A DNA stretch of 64,000 nucleotides from Mycolicibacterium rhodesiae NBB3 (lineage in GTDB: Bacteria > Actinomycetota > Actinomycetes > Mycobacteriales > Mycobacteriaceae). How positions within the stretch are numbered: position 1 is the stretch's first letter; every line of letters starts with the position of its first letter. Location: assembly GCF_000230895.2 (NCBI RefSeq), contig NC_016604.1:806001-870000 (forward strand), in the 5' to 3' direction. This document shows positions 8,112 to 18,800 of the stretch, piece after piece. The notes under the pieces are model-generated. The model was not told where the DNA came from and did no database searches. It saw only the letters and a list, made by a program, of their open reading frames with translations. The position numbers and the translations under genes are program-made.

Positions 8112-9344
8112 TCAGCTCGCCCGCAACAGTTCGTCCGCGCGGTGATGGTCCTCGTCGGCGTTCAGCGTCAGTACGCCGACGACGTCGCCGCCGGCCTCGT
8201 ACCAGACGGTGAAGCCGTTGTGGTGGTCGACCAGTCGACAGGTTTCATAACTACCCCAGCCGCGATACTTGAGCACCGAATCGCCGATGGTGCAAGAGAA
8301 CCCGGGAACCTGATCCCATACGGCGGAGAAGCCGGCGGCGGTGAGCCCGGCGACCAGCCCCTCCTGTGCGGCGTCGCGCCAGTGCTCGGACCTGATGCGA
8401 CGCCCGGCGGTGACGTTGTGCGCGAGCGCGACGTCACCTGCGGCGTACACGTTTCGCGCCGAGGCGTGCATGTGCTCGTCGACAACGATGCGCCCGTCGC
8501 GGGTGTGAAGCCCGGCGGCTTCGGCCAGCCGGACATCCGGCCGTACACCGGTCGCTGCCACGACGAGGTCCGCGTTGACGTCGGTGCCGTCGTCGAACAC
8601 CACAGCGGAGGCACCGATCTCGGCCACGGTGGTCTCGCCGACAAAGCCCACCCCGTGGTCGGAGAGGATCTTGACGATGCGCTCACCGGCTTCCAGCCCG
8701 AAACGTCGTTGCAGGGGAACGACTTCCGCGGCCACCAGCGCGGTTTCCACACCGCGCGCCGCGAGACAGGCCGCAGCCTCACAGCCGATCAGACCGCCCC
8801 CGATGACGACAGCCGAATCTGCGTAGCGGGCAGCCATCTTCAATGCGACCGCATCGGAGAACGACCGCAACGTCAGCGCCTGGTCGGCGCCGGGGATGTC
8901 CAGCCTGACCGGCGTCGCACCCGAGGCGACGACGAGGTGCCAGTAGGGATAGTGCTGGCCGCCCACGGTGATCACCTCCTGGCCGGCCGTGTCGATGCGG
9001 TCGACGGCGATGCCGCGGATGAGGTCGACGTTGTTGTGGACGAACCACTCTTCGCTGTGCAGGTCGCGCTTCTGTTCGCGGCCACACAGAAAGCCTTTGC
9101 TCAGCGGAGGCTTGGCGTAAGGCAGCGCCGGGTCGACGGTCAGGATGCGCACCGGTATGCCGGGGTGCTTGCTGCGGAACGTCTCCGCCGCGCTCACCCC
9201 CGCAGGACCACTTCCGATGGCGATGAAACCCGGTGCCGCCACTTCTCCTGGGTACCACTTCCGCAGGTACGACGCTGCGCCGTTCAGCCTTTCGTCACTT
9301 TTGCTGATCCACGATCGCCTGCGGGTCCGCAGCTTTTCAGCCAT
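8112..9344 (-). CDS. FAD-dependent pyridine nucleotide-disulfide-type oxidoreductase
   Basis: This protein of about 410 aa has an N-terminal FAD-binding site (FIAIGSGPAGVSAAE, about residues 38-52). A second NAD(P)H-binding site (SAVVIGGGLIGCEAAAC) lies mid-protein, followed by the FAD motif NVYAAGDVALA. There is no redox CxxxxC pair, so it belongs with ferredoxin/rubredoxin reductase-like enzymes (reductase C-terminal domain) and not with glutathione or lipoamide reductases. It should pass electrons from NAD(P)H to a small electron carrier, but no ferredoxin or P450 gene is nearby. ATG 9344 was preferred because the longer frame runs into the GH3 gene. It starts 50 bp after the GH3 stop, in the same direction. 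Confidence 0.88.
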   Translation of the reverse strand: MAEKLRTRRRSWISKSDERLNGAASYLRKWYPGEVAAPGFIAIGSGPAGVSAAETFRSKHPGIPVRILTVDPALPYAKPPLSKGFLCGREQKRDLHSEEWFVHNNVDLIRGIAVDRIDTAGQEVITVGGQHYPYWHLVVASGATPVRLDIPGADQALTLRSFSDAVALKMAARYADSAVVIGGGLIGCEAAACLAARGVETALVAAEVVPLQRRFGLEAGERIVKILSDHGVGFVGETTVAEIGASAVVFDDGTDVNADLVVAATGVRPDVRLAEAAGLHTRDGRIVVDEHMHASARNVYAAGDVALAHNVTAGRRIRSEHWRDAAQEGLVAGLTAAGFSAVWDQVPGFSCTIGDSVLKYRGWGSYETCRLVDHHNGFTVWYEAGGDVVGVLTLNADEDHHRADELLRAS

Positions 9345-9394
9345 TGCTTCGGGATTGCCGCTGACGCGGCACGGCAAACGATTGCCAGGTCGCG

Positions 9395-10630
9395 CTAGCG
9401 GCCGCAGTTCGGCGTTGCGCTCTTCGAATCCGCCACCCGCATCGCCGATTCGTTGACGCGGTCCATGCTCAGCTGGCCCGAGTTGACCGCCTGCTCGAGT
9501 GAATCCAATACCGCCGGTACCTCGTCGGTGGTGATCCACAACGCGATGTCGGCGCCGGCCTGCAGCGAGCGCAGCACGGCGTCGGGAACGCTGTAGCGCT
9601 CGTTGATCGCGGCCATGCTGGACAGGTCGTCGGTGTACACCAGCCCGGTGAACGGCGGACCGCCGTATCCCCCGGACCGCAGCAGGTCGTAGGCGGGTTT
9701 GGACAGACTGGCGGGGTCGGTGCCCGTCAGTCCCGGCACCTGGAGGTGGCCGAGCATCACGGCCACCGGCTTGTCGGTGGTCAGCGTCCGGTACGGGATC
9801 AGGTCATCGGCCTGCAGCTGGTCGAGCGGTGGGGTGCTCACCCCGCCGGTGTGCGAGTCGCCTGAGCCGTGGCCGTGTCCGGGGAAGTGTTTGAGCACCG
9901 GCAGCACTCCCGCGTCCCGCAGCCCGCGCGCGTAGGCGCCCGCGAAGGCGGTCACGGCTTCCGGGTTCGAGCCGAAGGAGCGATCGCCGATGACGGTGTC
10001 GTCGGGAGCGTCCGTCACGTCGACGACGGGAGCGAAATCAACTGTGATGCCAAGTTCTTTCATCGCGCGGCCACGTTGCAGCGCAATGGAATACACCTCG
10101 TCGGGCGAGCTGGTCGCGGCCAACGTACGCGGCGGCGGCTGCGAGCCGATGATGCTCGACAGTCGTTGTACGCGACCGCCTTCCTCGTCGGTGCTGACGG
10201 CCAACGGCAGCGCGCCCGCGGACCCCGCGATCTCGCGAAGGGATCCGTCTTGCAGCATGGACAGGTCGGTCCAGCTGCCGATCATGATGCCGCCGACGTG
10301 GTGGTCGGCCGCAACCGCACGGGCGTCCTCGGCGCCGGTCACCCCGACCATCAGCAGCTGGGCGAGCTTGTCGCGGGTGGACATGGCATTGACGACGGCT
10401 TCGGCGTCGCCGCACCCCGGCGGGATGGTCGCGGTGGGCGCCGGGGGGCTCGGCGCCGATGCCTGGCTGGAGGGGGCCGTCGACGACGACCCCGACAGCC
10501 TGGGCTTCACGACGAACACGACGACGACGGCAAGCACCACCACGGCGAGCACCGCGAACGCGATGGTCATCCATCGGGACCCCTGCATCCGCTCGCTCAG
10601 GCTTTTCCGGGAGCCTCCCCTAGATGGCAT
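9395..10630 (-). CDS. Membrane-anchored GH3 beta-N-acetylhexosaminidase (NagZ/LpqI type)
   Basis: This 411-aa protein has an N-terminal transmembrane anchor (about residues 19-43), a Ser/Pro/Thr-rich linker and a glycoside hydrolase family 3 TIM-barrel. Visible motifs are STDEEGGRVQRL, the KHFPGHGHGSGDSHTG loop that holds the NagZ Asp-His acid/base dyad, and LVYTDDLSSMAA with the nucleophile Asp. Such enzymes release N-acetylglucosamine from muropeptides during cell-wall recycling; M. tuberculosis LpqI is a homologue. LpqI is a lipoprotein, whereas here I see a plain helix and no lipobox Cys. ATG 10630 has a TAACTT box 7 nt upstream, consistent with a leaderless transcript. The DUF3060 gene diverges from it 68 bp away. 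Confidence 0.87.
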   Translation of the reverse strand: MPSRGGSRKSLSERMQGSRWMTIAFAVLAVVVLAVVVVFVVKPRLSGSSSTAPSSQASAPSPPAPTATIPPGCGDAEAVVNAMSTRDKLAQLLMVGVTGAEDARAVAADHHVGGIMIGSWTDLSMLQDGSLREIAGSAGALPLAVSTDEEGGRVQRLSSIIGSQPPPRTLAATSSPDEVYSIALQRGRAMKELGITVDFAPVVDVTDAPDDTVIGDRSFGSNPEAVTAFAGAYARGLRDAGVLPVLKHFPGHGHGSGDSHTGGVSTPPLDQLQADDLIPYRTLTTDKPVAVMLGHLQVPGLTGTDPASLSKPAYDLLRSGGYGGPPFTGLVYTDDLSSMAAINERYSVPDAVLRSLQAGADIALWITTDEVPAVLDSLEQAVNSGQLSMDRVNESAMRVADSKSATPNCGR

Positions 10631-10698
10631 GGCAAAGAAGTTACCCGGCGCGGTTGCTTCGACGCCCACGCATGATCGCGATATGCGAATATCCACCC

Positions 10699-11463
10699 AT
10701 GACCTCCCCGGAAGACCCCGAGGAACGCATCCGGCAGCTCGAGCAGTCGGCCGCTGCGTACGGGGCGCGGGAGCTGGGCACCGACCAGCCCCGCTATGCC
10801 GAAGGCGTCACCCCGTCGTCGCTGCCGCCACCCGCGTACGGGCCACCGCAGCCGGGCTATGCACCACCGCCGGCCTACGGAGCACCGCCGCCGCCCTACG
10901 GGAATCCGCCGTCCTACGGCGATCCGTACCAGCCGCCATTCGGCACGCACTACACCCCGGTCCAGAAGAAGGGTGGTGCGCCCGTCGGGCTGATCGTCGG
11001 CCTGATTGCGGTCGTCCTGATCGTCGTGTTCGGTGGAATCGCGGCGTTCATCTGGAACGTGTCGTCGACAGTCGAGGAAGTGGCGGGCGGCGGCGGGTCG
11101 GTCGACCGGCCGGGCACCATCACCTTCAGCCCGCCGTCGATCTCCATTCCGAGCATCGAAATTCCCACCATCCCCACCACCGCGGAGGAGAAGCCGACAC
11201 CGGGCGGGCAGTTCAGCGTCGCGGGCATCGACGAAAACAAGACCGTCCCCTGCAACGAGGCCAACATCAACGTCAGCGGTGTCAACAACACCGTCACCCT
11301 CACCGGACACTGCCTGAGCGTCACGGTGTCCGGCGTGGAGAACAAGGTCACGATTGACAGCGCCGACACGATCGGTGCGTCGGGCTTCGACAACAAGATC
11401 GTCTATCTGTCGGGCGATCCGAAGATCGACGCCAGCGGCTCCAACACGGTTTCGCGCGGCTGA
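10699..11463 (+). CDS. DUF3060-type membrane-anchored protein
   Basis: This 254-aa protein has a cytoplasmic head with a Pro/Tyr/Gly-rich repeat region (about residues 38-80, units like PPPAYG), one transmembrane helix (about 97-122) and an external domain. The external part has repeating VSGVNNTVTLTG / VSGVENKVTIDS units, the pattern of DUF3060 beta-helix-like proteins, with paired Cys residues (VPCNEAN, GHCLSV) that could form a disulfide. It starts at ATG 10699. It diverges from the GH3 gene, so the two may share a 68-bp promoter region. A role in the envelope is likely, but no activity is known to me. Confidence 0.78.
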   Translation: MTSPEDPEERIRQLEQSAAAYGARELGTDQPRYAEGVTPSSLPPPAYGPPQPGYAPPPAYGAPPPPYGNPPSYGDPYQPPFGTHYTPVQKKGGAPVGLIVGLIAVVLIVVFGGIAAFIWNVSSTVEEVAGGGGSVDRPGTITFSPPSISIPSIEIPTIPTTAEEKPTPGGQFSVAGIDENKTVPCNEANINVSGVNNTVTLTGHCLSVTVSGVENKVTIDSADTIGASGFDNKIVYLSGDPKIDASGSNTVSRG

Positions 11464-11496
11464 GGTCGGCTCTCGCCGGAAGGAGTGCCGATAGAT

Positions 11497-11520
11497 CGGC
11501 GTCATCAATTGATGACGCCG
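11497..11520 (+). repeat. Dispersed palindrome, copy A (perfect, 24 bp)
   Basis: The block is a perfect 24-bp palindrome around the core GTCATCAATTGATGAC. The same palindrome occurs at 60719-60742, a 22-bp version at 59513-59534 and a degenerate one at 49105-49122. This copy lies 33 bp after the DUF3060 stop and 56 bp before the HD gene. It could be a hairpin at a transcript end or a protein-binding site. Confidence 0.8.
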
Positions 11521-11575
11521 CCCAGCCGGACATCTCACCTCCGCGGCTATGGTCGGGTGGTAGGGAGGAACCGAC

Positions 11576-12193
11576 GTGAGTGAGCAGACCTCGACGCCCA
11601 AGTTGACCGGCCAGTTTTCCAAGGCGCTCGTATACGCCGAACTCAAACACCACAACCAGGTCCGCAAGGGTGGTGACATCCCCTACTTCGGGCACCTGAT
11701 GTCGGTGGCGGGCCTGGTGATCAACGACGGCGGGTCCGAAGAGCAGGCCATCGCGGCGCTGCTGCACGACTGCGTCGAGGACGCCGGCGGACCGGCCACG
11801 CTCGACGAGATCGGCAAGAACTTCGGTGCGGACGTGGCTCGCATCGTCAAAGAGTGCAGCGACACCGACGAGGACCCGAAACCGCCATGGCTGCAACGCA
11901 AGCAGCACTACATCGACCACCTCGGCCAGGTGGGCGAGGACACGCTGTTGGTCTCGGTGGCCGACAAGCTCGACAACGCCCGGTCGATGCTGCGCGACTA
12001 CCACCAGCACGGCCCGAAGCTGTGGGAGCGGTTCAACCGGAAGAACCCGCAGGACCATCTCTGGTACTTCGGCGGGCTGCTCGACGCCTACCGCAGGCGC
12101 GGCCTGGACAGCTGGATGGTTGACGAATTGGGCCGCGTCGTCGACGAGTTGAAACGCCAGGTAGCGGGCGGCGACCGGATCGTGCTGGTCTGA
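11576..12193 (+). CDS. HD-domain protein resembling small alarmone hydrolases (MESH1/RelA-SpoT HD)
   Basis: This 205-aa protein consists of a single HD domain. Residues that match the hydrolase half of RelA/SpoT enzymes and the stand-alone MESH1 family are HHNQVRKGGDIPYFGHL, ALLHDCVEDAG (the HD and ED pairs) and SVADKLDNAR. These bind Mn2+ and (p)ppGpp in the known enzymes. There is no synthetase or TGS domain. The likely role is removal of 3'-pyrophosphates from alarmones or a related nucleotide, but no substrate is proven for this subgroup. GTG 11576 is preceded by a strong AGGGAGGA. The palindrome at 11497 lies upstream, and a small coiled-coil gene follows. Confidence 0.75.
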   Translation: MSEQTSTPKLTGQFSKALVYAELKHHNQVRKGGDIPYFGHLMSVAGLVINDGGSEEQAIAALLHDCVEDAGGPATLDEIGKNFGADVARIVKECSDTDEDPKPPWLQRKQHYIDHLGQVGEDTLLVSVADKLDNARSMLRDYHQHGPKLWERFNRKNPQDHLWYFGGLLDAYRRRGLDSWMVDELGRVVDELKRQVAGGDRIVLV

Positions 12194-12261
12194 CGATGCG
12201 TTATCCCACAAGCTCGACGCTTCCGACGGCATGCCCGACGTCGCCGCCATAGGATGTCGTG

Positions 12262-12525
12262 ATGGCTACGTTGGCGGATCTGGAGGCACGCGTTGCAGCT
12301 CTGGAGGCCTCGCAGGCCGATTACCGCGCGGTGCTGTCGGCGGTCAACGCTCTGGGAGCCAACCAGCGGCAGCATTCGCTGGGAATTGCGACGATGGAAA
12401 CGCGCCTGGGTGCGGTCGAGTCGGGCCTCGCTGACCTCCGGCAGGAGACAAGAGCGGGCTTTCGAACCGTCGAAGAGCACATCGCCGAACTCAAGGATCT
12501 GATCGTCGGACGCAACAGCACCTAG
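12262..12525 (+). CDS. Small coiled-coil protein
   Basis: This 87-aa protein is almost entirely predicted helix with heptad spacing (MATLADLEARVAALEASQAD at the start, later METRLGAVESGLADLRQE), typical of a short dimeric or trimeric coiled coil. There is no signal peptide or membrane segment. ATG 12262 follows a TAGGAT box by 7 nt, so the message may be leaderless; GTG 12259 is an alternative. It lies 30 bp upstream of recC in the same direction and could be its co-transcribed partner. The function is unknown. Confidence 0.65.
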   Translation: MATLADLEARVAALEASQADYRAVLSAVNALGANQRQHSLGIATMETRLGAVESGLADLRQETRAGFRTVEEHIAELKDLIVGRNST

Positions 12526-12555
12526 CGTGTCCGCGGCCTCCTAGAGTGGACGCCG

Positions 12556-15500
12556 ATGGCACTGCATCTCCATCGCGCTGAGCGCACTGATCTCCTGGCC
12601 GACGGCCTCGGTGCGCTGTTATCGAACCCCCTGCCCGATCCGTTCACCGAGGAAGTCGTCATCGTCCCGGCCAAGGGCGTCGAGCGATGGTTGAGCCAGC
12701 GACTGTCCCACGTGCTCGGCCGCGGTGTCGGCGCCGACGGAGTGTGTGCGGGTATCTCGTTCCGCAGCCCGCGCTCGCTGATCGCCGAGATCAGCGGCAC
12801 CGACCGCGATGATCCCTGGTCCCCCGACGCAATGGTCTGGCCGCTGCTGTCGGTCATCGACGAAAGCTGCGACCAGGCGTGGTGCACGACGCTGTCGACC
12901 CACCTCGGCCACTTCGAATCCGGCGACGAACGCGAACTGCGGCAGGGTCGGCGCTACTCCGTCGCACGCCGGCTCGCCGGCCTCTTCGCGTCCTACGCAC
13001 GGCAACGCCCACAGCTGCTGATCGACTGGGCGAACGGCGCCGACGGCGACGTCGATGGCGATCTGTTGTGGCAGCCGCCGCTGTGGCGCGCGCTGATCGA
13101 GCGCATCGACGCCGACCCACCGCACATCCGTCACACGAAAACCATTGCCGCACTGCGGGAGTCTCCCACCGACCTGCCGCAGCGCATCTCGCTGTTCGGA
13201 CACACCCGGCTGCCCAGCACCGAGATCGAACTGCTCGACGCCCTGGCCACCCATCACGACCTACACCTGTGGCTGCCGCACCCCAGCGACGAACTATGGG
13301 CGTCGCTAGCCGACGACCACGGACCGATCCCCCGCCGAGACGACACCAGCCACCGACTGGTTCACCATCCACTGCTCGCCACACTCGGACGCGATCTTCG
13401 TGAATTGCAGCGCGGCCTGCCGACCGGCCGCGATACCGACGAATACCTTCCTCGACCGCCCGGCGGCGACGCCCATCCCGACACGCTGCTCGGTTGGCTG
13501 CAATCCGACATCACCGCCAACGCCGTCCGTCCGCAGGCCCGCACGCTGGCCGAGGACGACCGGTCGGTGCAGGTGCACAGCTGCCACGGGCCCGCCCGCC
13601 AGATCGACGTGCTGCGCGAAGTGCTGCTCGGCCTGCTCGCCGATGACCGGACCCTCGAACCCCGCGACATCCTCGTCATGTGCCCGGACATCGAAACCTA
13701 CCCCCCGCTGATCGTCGCCGGCTTCGGACTCGGCGACGTCGTGGACGGTGCCCACCCGGCCCATCAGCTGAGGGTCAAGCTGGCCGATCGCGCACTGACA
13801 CAGACGAATCCGCTGCTCGGCGTGGCATCGCAACTGCTGGCACTGGCCGGTGGACGCGCCACCGCGAGCGAGGTCCTCAATCTCGCCGAGGCCGGACCTG
13901 TGCGCAGCCGGTTCAGCTTCAGCGACGACGATCTCGACGCGATCGCCGACTGGGTCCGCGAAGCCAACATCCGCTGGGGTTTCGACCGGGCTCACCGGCA
14001 CCCCTACGGCGTCGACTTCGTCCAGAACACCTGGCGCTTCGGCATCGACCGGGTGCTGGCAGGGGTCGCGATGTCCGACGACTCACATGCCTGGCTCGAC
14101 ACCACGCTTCCGCTCGACGACGTCGGCAGCAACCGCATCGAGCTGGCCGGCCGGCTCGCCGAGTACGTCGATCGCCTGCATACCTGCGTCCAATCGCTTT
14201 CTGGGACAAGGCCGCTGCGTGATTGGCTGACCGCGCTGACCAACGGCATCACCCAGTTGACCGCGGTACCCGACGCCGACCGGTGGCAGTCCAGCCAGGT
14301 CGAGCGTGAGTTCAACGACGTGCTCGCGAAGGCAGGCGCACGCGCCGACACCCTGATGCGGCTGCCCGACATCAAGGCCCTGCTGGACCGCCACCTCGCC
14401 GGACGGCCGACCCGTGCGAACTTCCGTACCGGCACGCTGACGGTGTGCACGATGGTGCCGATGCGGTCGGTGCCGCACCGCGTCGTGTGCCTGGTCGGGC
14501 TCGACGACGGGGTGTTCCCGCGGCTGGGCGTGATTGACGGTGACGATGTGCTGGCCCGCGATCCGATGACCGGTGAGCGCGACATCCGCTCGGAGGACCG
14601 GCAATTGCTGCTCGACGCCATCGGCGCGGCGACCGAGAAGCTCGTCATCACCTACACCGGCGCCAATGAGTACTCGGGGCAGCGCAAGCCTCCCGCCGTG
14701 CCGCTCGTCGAACTGCTCGACACCCTCGACGTCACCACATCCGAGAAAGTCCGTGATCGGGTACTCGTCGAACATCCGTTGCAGCCGTTCGACGTTCGCA
14801 ATGTCACACCGGGTGCGCTCGGCATGCCGCCGGGCCTGCCGTTCACCTTCGACCCGACGGCGCTCACCGTGGCTCAGGTCGCGACGGGCCACCGCGAACC
14901 GCGCCCGTCGCTGATCGGTCGACCGCTACCGGCCCCACCGCCGACCGATATCGCGCTCGATGACCTGATCGGCTTCTTCAAGGATCCGGTCAAGGGGTTC
15001 TTCCGCGCGCTGGACTACACCCTGCCGTGGGACGTCGACGCCGTCGAGGATGCGATGCCCGTCGAGATCGACGCCCTGCAGGAGTGGAAGGTCGGCGACC
15101 GGATGCTCGACGACATGCTGCGCGGCATGAAGCCCGAGGACGCCCGCGCGGCCGAATGGCGGCGCGGCTCATTGCCGCCGGGCAAGCTCGGATGGCGCAC
15201 GGCGACCGAGCTCTGCGTGAAGTCCGATGCGTTGGCCACCGCCGCCAAACGGCACATGACGCACGAACCGTACGCGTATGACGTCGACATCGACATGGGT
15301 GTCCGAAGGCGCGTCACGGGTACCGTGCCGCGGTTGTACGGCGATCGGATCGTCGCAGTCACCTATTCGAAGCTGGACGGACGCCACCTGCTGGAGTCGT
15401 GGATCCGATTGATCGCGTTGACCGCGCAGTATCCGGGCCGCGAGTGGACGGCGGTGTGCATCGGACGGCCCAAACGCGACGGCCCGCCGAGGGAACGGCT

Positions 15501-15819
15501 GCTCGGTCCGCCGGAGTCTCCGGTCGACCTGCTGCGCGATCTCGTCGAGATGTACGACGCGGGGCGCCGCGCGCCGATTCCGTTGCCGCTCAAGACGTCC
15601 TACGCATGGGCAGAGACCGACCATAATCGTGGCGCTCCGTTGCGCGACGCCGGCTGGAAGTGGAAGACCGGCAAGTATCCGGGCGAGGACGCCGAGCCCG
15701 CACACGTCAAGGTGTGGGGACCGGGCTTTCCACTCGAGGATCTGGTCGCCGCCGGGCTGCCGGACTACGCGACACGGCTGTGGCTGCCGATGTTGTCGGC
15801 CGAGAGGGACCCCGACTGA
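12556..15819 (+). CDS. recC: RecC: exodeoxyribonuclease V gamma subunit
   Basis: This 1087-aa protein is the RecC subunit of RecBCD. The start (LHLHRAERTDLLADGLGALL) and the N-terminal VVIVPAKGVERWLSQRLS region are characteristic. It has an inactivated helicase fold without a Walker A motif, and the later VCLVGLDDGVFPR and DLIGFFKDPVKGFF segments match RecC. In the RecBCD complex RecC holds the DNA and reads the Chi-like signal. In mycobacteria RecBCD is reported to serve single-strand annealing, while AdnAB does end resection. ATG 12556 has a TAGAGT box 8 nt upstream, consistent with a leaderless mRNA. Its TGA overlaps the recB ATG by one base. Confidence 0.96.
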   Translation: MALHLHRAERTDLLADGLGALLSNPLPDPFTEEVVIVPAKGVERWLSQRLSHVLGRGVGADGVCAGISFRSPRSLIAEISGTDRDDPWSPDAMVWPLLSVIDESCDQAWCTTLSTHLGHFESGDERELRQGRRYSVARRLAGLFASYARQRPQLLIDWANGADGDVDGDLLWQPPLWRALIERIDADPPHIRHTKTIAALRESPTDLPQRISLFGHTRLPSTEIELLDALATHHDLHLWLPHPSDELWASLADDHGPIPRRDDTSHRLVHHPLLATLGRDLRELQRGLPTGRDTDEYLPRPPGGDAHPDTLLGWLQSDITANAVRPQARTLAEDDRSVQVHSCHGPARQIDVLREVLLGLLADDRTLEPRDILVMCPDIETYPPLIVAGFGLGDVVDGAHPAHQLRVKLADRALTQTNPLLGVASQLLALAGGRATASEVLNLAEAGPVRSRFSFSDDDLDAIADWVREANIRWGFDRAHRHPYGVDFVQNTWRFGIDRVLAGVAMSDDSHAWLDTTLPLDDVGSNRIELAGRLAEYVDRLHTCVQSLSGTRPLRDWLTALTNGITQLTAVPDADRWQSSQVEREFNDVLAKAGARADTLMRLPDIKALLDRHLAGRPTRANFRTGTLTVCTMVPMRSVPHRVVCLVGLDDGVFPRLGVIDGDDVLARDPMTGERDIRSEDRQLLLDAIGAATEKLVITYTGANEYSGQRKPPAVPLVELLDTLDVTTSEKVRDRVLVEHPLQPFDVRNVTPGALGMPPGLPFTFDPTALTVAQVATGHREPRPSLIGRPLPAPPPTDIALDDLIGFFKDPVKGFFRALDYTLPWDVDAVEDAMPVEIDALQEWKVGDRMLDDMLRGMKPEDARAAEWRRGSLPPGKLGWRTATELCVKSDALATAAKRHMTHEPYAYDVDIDMGVRRRVTGTVPRLYGDRIVAVTYSKLDGRHLLESWIRLIALTAQYPGREWTAVCIGRPKRDGPPRERLLGPPESPVDLLRDLVEMYDAGRRAPIPLPLKTSYAWAETDHNRGAPLRDAGWKWKTGKYPGEDAEPAHVKVWGPGFPLEDLVAAGLPDYATRLWLPMLSAERDPD

Positions 15820-18800
15820 TGGCGATGGCACCCTTCGACCTGCTGGGCCCGCTGCCCGCACCGCGGTCGACCACCGTGCTGGAGGCCAGTGCCGGCACCG
15901 GCAAGACGTTCGCGCTCGCGGGGCTGGTGACCCGTTATGTCGCCGAGGGCGTGGCGACGCTGGATCAGATGTTGCTCATCACCTTCGGACGGGCGGCAAG
16001 CCAGGAGCTGCGGGAGCGGGTACGCAGCCAGATCCTCGAGGCACTGTTGGCGTTCGACGACCCGTCGACGGTCGGTGACAACCAGGTCGTCCAGCGTCTC
16101 CTCACAGGTGCCCCCGATGACTTGGCCGAGCGCAGGCTGCGGCTGCGCGACGCGCTGGCCGGCTTCGACGCCGCAACGATCGCCACCACGCACCAGTTCT
16201 GCCAGCTCGTGCTGAAATCGCTTGGCGTGGCCGGTGATACCGATGCAGGGGTGCAGCTGGTCGAGAGCCTCGACGACGTCGTCTCCGACATCGTCGACGA
16301 CCTGTACCTCGCGCACTTCGGCCAGCAGAGGGAAGATCCGCAGCTGACCCGCGAGCAGGCGCTCGATCTCGCGCGCGAGGTCGTCAACAACCCGCACACC
16401 GAGCTTCGGCCGTCGGACCCGCCGCCGGGCTTTGAGCCCGCGGTGCGCGTCGAGTTCGCGACGGCCGTCTGCGTGGAGCTGGAGAAGCGCAAGCGCAAAC
16501 TCGGCATCCTGCACTATGACGACCTGCTGTCGCGGCTGGCGAACGCGCTGGAGGCTGCCGAATCCCCGGCCCGGTCCCGTATGCAGCGGCGCTGGTCGAT
16601 CGTCATGGTCGACGAGTTCCAGGACACCGACCCGGTGCAGTGGCAGGTGATCGACCGGGCATTCTCCGGCCATTGCACGGTTATCTTGATCGGCGACCCC
16701 AAGCAGGCGATCTACGCATTCCGCGGCGGCGACATCGTCACGTATCTGCACGCCGCCGACAGCGCGGGCGAGCGCCGGACGCTGGGCACCAACTGGCGCA
16801 GCGATGCTCCGCTCGTCGACAGCCTGCAAGCGGTGATGCGCGACGCACAGCTCGGCGACGCCAGGATCATGGTGCGCGAAGTGGCGGCCAACCACAAGGA
16901 GCACCGGCTGAAGGGAGCTCCGCACAACGACCCATTCCGGTTGCGTGTGGTGTCACGGGATACGTTGCGCACCAAGCCGGACCGTGTCATCACGATGGAC
17001 CGGCTGCGCACGCACATCAGCGCCGACCTGGCCGCCGACATCGCCGTACTGCTGTCCAGCGGCGCGACGTTCTGCGACCGGCCGCTGCAGCCCGGTGACA
17101 TCGCGGTGATCGTCGAGACGCACCGCGACGGTCGGGTGTGCTTCGACGCGCTGGCCGACGCGGGCATCCCCGCCGTCTACACCGGCGACTCCGATGTGTT
17201 CGGTTCACAGGCGGCCGACGACTGGCTGTGCCTGCTGGAGGCCTTCGACCAACCGCACCGCTCGGGGCTGGTCCGCGCCGCAGCGACGACGATGTTCTTC
17301 GGCGAGACAGCCGAAACCCTTGCCGCCGAGGGTGACACGTTGACCGATCGGATCGCCGACACCCTGCGTGAATGGGCCGACCATGCGCGCGAGCGTGGGG
17401 TTGCCGCCGTCTTCGAGGCCGCGCAGCTGAAGGGGATGGGCACGCGCGTGCTGTCGTGGATCGACGGCGAGCGCCATATGACCGATGTCGCGCACCTGAC
17501 GCAAGTGCTGCACGACACCGCGCACCGCGAGCATTTCAACCTGCCCGCTCTGCGGGATTGGCTGCGGACGCAGCGCGAAGAGCGAAGCGGCGCAACCGAA
17601 CGCAACCGTCGGCTCGACAGCGACGCAGCGGCCGTGCAGATCATGACGGTGTGGGTGAGCAAGGGCCTGCAGTACCCGGTCGTGTATCTGCCGTTCGCGT
17701 TCAACCGCAACATCCAGAGCCGCGACGTCGTGCTGTTCCATGACGGCGCCACCCGTTGCCTGCACATCGGTGGTGAGCAGAGCCCCGACTACACCGCTGT
17801 TCAGCAGCTCGGTCGGCGCGAGGCGGCCAGCGACGACGTCCGGCTCACCTATGTCGCGCTGACCCGCGCGCAGTCGCAGGTGGTCGCGTGGTGGGCGCCG
17901 TCGTGGGATGAACCCAACGGTGGTCTGTCGCGGCTGCTCCGCGGCCGCCAGCCCGGTGATCCCGTGGTGCCCGACCGCTGCGACCCGCCGAAGATCGACG
18001 ACGCCGACGCGATGGCCACCCTGCGGGCCTGGGAGAACGTCGGCGGACCCGTACTCGAGGATTCGGTCATCGCGCCGCCGACCGCGGTCCAATTGCCGGC
18101 CACGCCATCGGATCTCGATGTCCGGCACTTTCACCGCCGGATCGACGCGTCGTGGCGGCGCACGTCGTACTCGGGGCTGATCCGCGCCGCCGAAACGGCA
18201 GGCGTAACCAGCGAGCCGGAGGTGATCGAACTCGACGACGAAGTCGGCGAGGTCCCCGTGCACGAAGCGTCAGGGATCGGTGTCGATGTGCCGTCGCCGA
18301 TGGCCGACCTGCCGACGGGTGCGAAGTTCGGCACGCTGGTACACGCGGTGCTCGAAACCGCCGATCCCTTCGCCGGCGATCTGACGGCTGAGCTCGAGGC
18401 GCAGATCCGCGAGCATTCGATGTGGTGGCCCGTCGACACCCCGCCCGAGGAGCTGGCGGCGGCCATGGTGCCGCTGCATGACACCCCGCTCGGCCCGCTG
18501 GCTCCCGACACCACACTGCGGCAGATCGGGCTGCCAGACCGGCTGCGCGAGATGGAGTTCGAGTTCCCCCTCGCCGGTGGCGATCTGAGAGGCAAGGCGC
18601 CATCGATCACACTGGCCGACGTCGGACGGCTGTTCGCCGAACACGTGCCCGCCGACGATCCGCTGGCGTCCTACGCCGAACGACTGTCGAGCGGTGCACT
18701 GAGCCTGCAGTCGCTGAAGGGCTATCTCACCGGCTCGCTGGACGTCGTACTCCGCGTCGGCGAGAAGTACATCGTCGCGGACTACAAGACCAACTGGCTG

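Noticed and set aside
8142..9398. 418-codon plus-strand frame over the oxidoreductase gene
   Set aside because: Gly/Asp/Arg-rich antisense shadow; the minus-strand gene has clear FAD and NAD(P)H motifs.
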